Assembly (NCBI RefSeq): GCF_000688515.1
Contig: NZ_JHZK01000013.1
Coordinates: 1 to 64,000, forward strand
DNA from: Afifella pfennigii DSM 17143
GTDB lineage: Bacteria > Pseudomonadota > Alphaproteobacteria > Rhizobiales > Afifellaceae
Length of the DNA: 64,000 bases
Direction: 5' to 3'
Shown here: in pieces, positions 62,329-64,000 of the stretch
Numbering within the stretch: position 1 is the stretch's first letter
How the letters are laid out: each line of letters begins with the position of its first letter
Program-made: the position numbers and the translations under genes
Notes under the pieces: model-generated
Told to the model about the DNA's origin: nothing
What the model saw: the letters and a program-made list of their open reading frames with translations, nothing else
Database searches by the model: none

Positions 62329-63039
62329 ATGGATATCTGGCGATCAATCAGGAACGCGATTCCGGCGGTACATCCGGCCGGCTATCCGTTCATCGGTGGC
62401 ACCCTCGTCGTGGGAATCGTCGCGGGGCTGCTTTGGGGGGTGCTGTTTTGGTTGCTGTTGGGTCTGGCGATCTGGATGGTGATCTTCTTCCGCGATCCGG
62501 AGCGGATCGCGCCGGACGGCGATGATCTGGTGCTGGCACCGGCGGATGGCACGGTTCAGCCTCTCGTAGAGGCGGTGCCGCCGGCCGAGCTGGAGTTGGG
62601 CACCGCGCCCTTGAAGCGCGTCTCCATCTTTCTTACGATTTTCGACGTTCACGTGAATCGATCCCCGGTAACGGGCCGCGTCGCGCGCATCGCCTACAAG
62701 CCGGGTAAGTTCGTCAATGCCGATCTCGACAAAGCCAGCGAAGAAAACGAGCGCAACGGTCTGGTGCTCGACACGCCATCGCAACAGGTGGGCGTCGTGC
62801 AGATCGCCGGGCTCGTCGCGCGCCGCATCGTCTGCACCACCTCAGAGGGCGCTGAGCTCAGGGCGGGTGAGCGATTCGGCATAATTCGTTTCGGCTCGCG
62901 GCTGGACGTGTATCTTCCGGCCGGCGCGGAAGTTGCGGTGAAACCGGGTCAGCGGGCGGTCGCCGGGGAGACGATCCTGGCGCGCCTCAATCCGGCCGCG
63001 GCAAGAAACCCGGTGGCTCCGCTCGCGCCTGGCGGATGA
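62329..63039 (+). CDS. psd: Phosphatidylserine decarboxylase
   Basis: A 236-residue enzyme that makes phosphatidylethanolamine. An N-terminal hydrophobic region (residues 22-53), FFRDPERIAPDGDDLVLAPADGTV, VSIFLTIFDVHVNRSPVTGRV and the autocleavage site in RFGSRLDVYLPAG (Gly-Ser, the Ser becoming pyruvoyl). It belongs to the short alphaproteobacterial type. Overlaps pssA by ATGA, so the two steps of PE synthesis are coupled. Confidence 0.95.
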   Translation: MDIWRSIRNAIPAVHPAGYPFIGGTLVVGIVAGLLWGVLFWLLLGLAIWMVIFFRDPERIAPDGDDLVLAPADGTVQPLVEAVPPAELELGTAPLKRVSIFLTIFDVHVNRSPVTGRVARIAYKPGKFVNADLDKASEENERNGLVLDTPSQQVGVVQIAGLVARRIVCTTSEGAELRAGERFGIIRFGSRLDVYLPAGAEVAVKPGQRAVAGETILARLNPAAARNPVAPLAPGG

Positions 63040-63869
63040 GGCTTTTCCAATCCGTCGATCCCGCGCGGCGGCGACGCCGGCGGGGCCGGCGGTTGCGGAG
63101 GGCGCGGCAGGTTCCCCTGCGCGTCATGCTGCCCAATCTGGTGACGTTGCTGGCGCTCTGCGCCGGGCTGACGGCCATCCGCATGGGCGTGGAAGGCCGT
63201 TTCGAGCTGGCTGTGGGGGCGATTGTCTTCGCGGCCATTCTCGACGGTATCGACGGGCGCGTCGCCCGGCTCCTGAAATCCCAGTCCGATTTCGGCTCGC
63301 AGCTCGATTCGCTCGCCGATTTCGTTAATTTCGGCGTCGCGCCGGCCATCGTTCTGTATTTCTGGCGTCTTGACCAGCTCGGCTCGCTCGGCTGGATCGT
63401 GGCGCTCGTCTTCGCCATTTGCGGCGCGCTGCGCCTTGCCCGCTTCAACGCGGCGCTTTCCGGCGAGCCGCCTCCCGCCTGGCAGGGGGATTTCTTCGTC
63501 GGCATTCCCGCCCCCGCGGGGGCGCTGACCGTGCTTCTGCCCTTGTCGCTCTACCAGGTCGGCGTACCGGTGCCGCCGCAGGCGGCGATCCTGGTGGCGG
63601 TATACACCCTCGCCATCGGCCTTCTCATGGTGAGCCGGCTGCCGACGCTGTCGGGCAAGCGCATCGGTTCGGCGATCCCCCGCGAGGCGGTGTTCCCGGT
63701 CCTGCTTTTCAGCGTCTTCGCGGTGGCGCTCCTGGTCAGTTACACCTTCTGGGTGCTCAGCATCGGCGCGCTTCTTTATCTCGCCCATCTGCCCTTCGCC
63801 GTGCGCCGCCACGAGGCGCGGCGCGAGGCGCATGCCGATGCCGAGCGGGCCGAGAATTCGGCGAGCTGA
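63036..63869 (+). CDS. pssA: CDP-diacylglycerol--serine O-phosphatidyltransferase
   Basis: A 277-residue membrane enzyme that makes phosphatidylserine. The CDP-alcohol phosphotransferase motif is DGIDGRVARLLKSQSDFGSQLDSLAD (the DGxxAR...G...D...D pattern). An Arg-rich N-terminus (RRRRRRGRRLRRARQ) and eight hydrophobic segments follow. Coupled to psd upstream by ATGA. The product is the substrate of Psd. Confidence 0.94.
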   Translation: MRLFQSVDPARRRRRRGRRLRRARQVPLRVMLPNLVTLLALCAGLTAIRMGVEGRFELAVGAIVFAAILDGIDGRVARLLKSQSDFGSQLDSLADFVNFGVAPAIVLYFWRLDQLGSLGWIVALVFAICGALRLARFNAALSGEPPPAWQGDFFVGIPAPAGALTVLLPLSLYQVGVPVPPQAAILVAVYTLAIGLLMVSRLPTLSGKRIGSAIPREAVFPVLLFSVFAVALLVSYTFWVLSIGALLYLAHLPFAVRRHEARREAHADAERAENSAS

Positions 63870-63877
63870 ACGGCAGG

Positions 63878-64000
63878 CTATTCCGCCGCGTCGGGCAGCG
63901 GCACCGGGCCGGGCCGGCGGTCTTCGCGCTTCTCGTCGCCTCGCCCCGGCTCCGCCGGGCGCGGTAGCGGCAGCTCCGGTTGGGCGCTTGCCTGGGTGGC
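63878..64000 (-). CDS. C-terminal end of an unidentified gene, cut by window edge
   Basis: The minus strand is open from the edge to the TAG at 63880-63878, giving 40 residues of a Pro/Arg/Glu-rich tail (ending PGPVPLPDAAE). It is convergent with pssA at 8 bases distance. The low-complexity tail does not identify the protein, and coding is likely but not certain. Confidence 0.45.
   Translation of the reverse strand, partial: ATQASAQPELPLPRPAEPGRGDEKREDRRPGPVPLPDAAE

Noticed and set aside
1-64000. CRISPR array, rRNA operon, prophage structural genes
   Set aside because: No regularly spaced repeats, no rRNA-like sequence and no capsid or tail proteins were found. The methyltransferase alone is not evidence of a prophage.

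Overview
The window is high-GC, densely coded chromosomal DNA of an alphaproteobacterium, most likely Hyphomicrobiales (Rhizobiales). The basis for this is gene content: a class II DAHP synthase, an aerobic-type cobS/cobT pair, a PleC/PdhS-like orphan histidine kinase, an Atm1-psd-pssA block, DUF2865 and TIGR02281 proteins, and a tRNA with an encoded CCA. I cannot name a genus from the sequence alone.

Layout. (a) 1-5.2 kb is the end of an integrative and conjugative element. It holds an IS3-family orfA running off the left edge, a trbL 3' fragment cut by that IS, then trbF, trbG, a frameshifted trbI, a DUF2274 gene and a tyrosine integrase lying directly at the 5' end of dusA. Two inactivating lesions in the transfer genes suggest a decaying element, although the integrase looks intact. 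(b) 5.2-14.5 kb carries dusA, an adenine methyltransferase overlapping a small PD-(D/E)XK nuclease, an aspartic protease, divergent cobS and cobT, an orphan histidine kinase, a GST, a uracil-DNA glycosylase-like gene, an Lrp regulator, and a DUF433/DUF5615 toxin-antitoxin pair whose toxin is frameshifted. (c) 14.7-20.7 kb carries a LysE exporter, a beta-hydroxyacid dehydrogenase, adenine deaminase, and a polar amino acid ABC importer with no ATPase gene. (d) 20.8-29.2 kb is molybdenum-cofactor country (moeA, mobB, mobA, fdhD, then moaA), interleaved with an Mrp ATPase and two exporters.

(e) 29.3-46 kb is housekeeping: a DUF971 gene, an L,D-transpeptidase, purU, tRNA-Val(CAC), gph, rpiA, gor, a gamma-glutamylcyclotransferase-like gene, a YbdK-type carboxylate-amine ligase, DAHP synthase, a GFA protein, dgkA, nadE, gltX and a DUF2865 gene. 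Several of these concern glutathione or gamma-glutamyl chemistry. (f) 46.2-52.8 kb is an aromatic-acid catabolic cluster: homogentisate dioxygenase, two MBL-fold proteins, a fumarylacetoacetase-type hydrolase, a small membrane protein, a large FAD monooxygenase and a 65-residue DUF2783 protein. The last two look like a two-component MhaA/MhaB-type hydroxylase feeding homogentisate. (g) 52.8-64 kb carries CreA, a ceramidase-like membrane protein, cysS, a second GFA gene, citramalate synthase, a LOG-family protein, a LysM protein, Atm1, psd and pssA. A minus-strand gene is cut by the right edge.

The most distinctive observations are the decaying dusA-linked ICE with three copies of a nonamer between integrase and dusA, the methyltransferase/nuclease overlap, the homogentisate-linked MBL protein with a degenerate metal motif, and a 45-codon minus-strand ORF whose Shine-Dalgarno lies inside a perfect 10-bp hairpin. 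No gene-free stretch exceeds about 300 bases.
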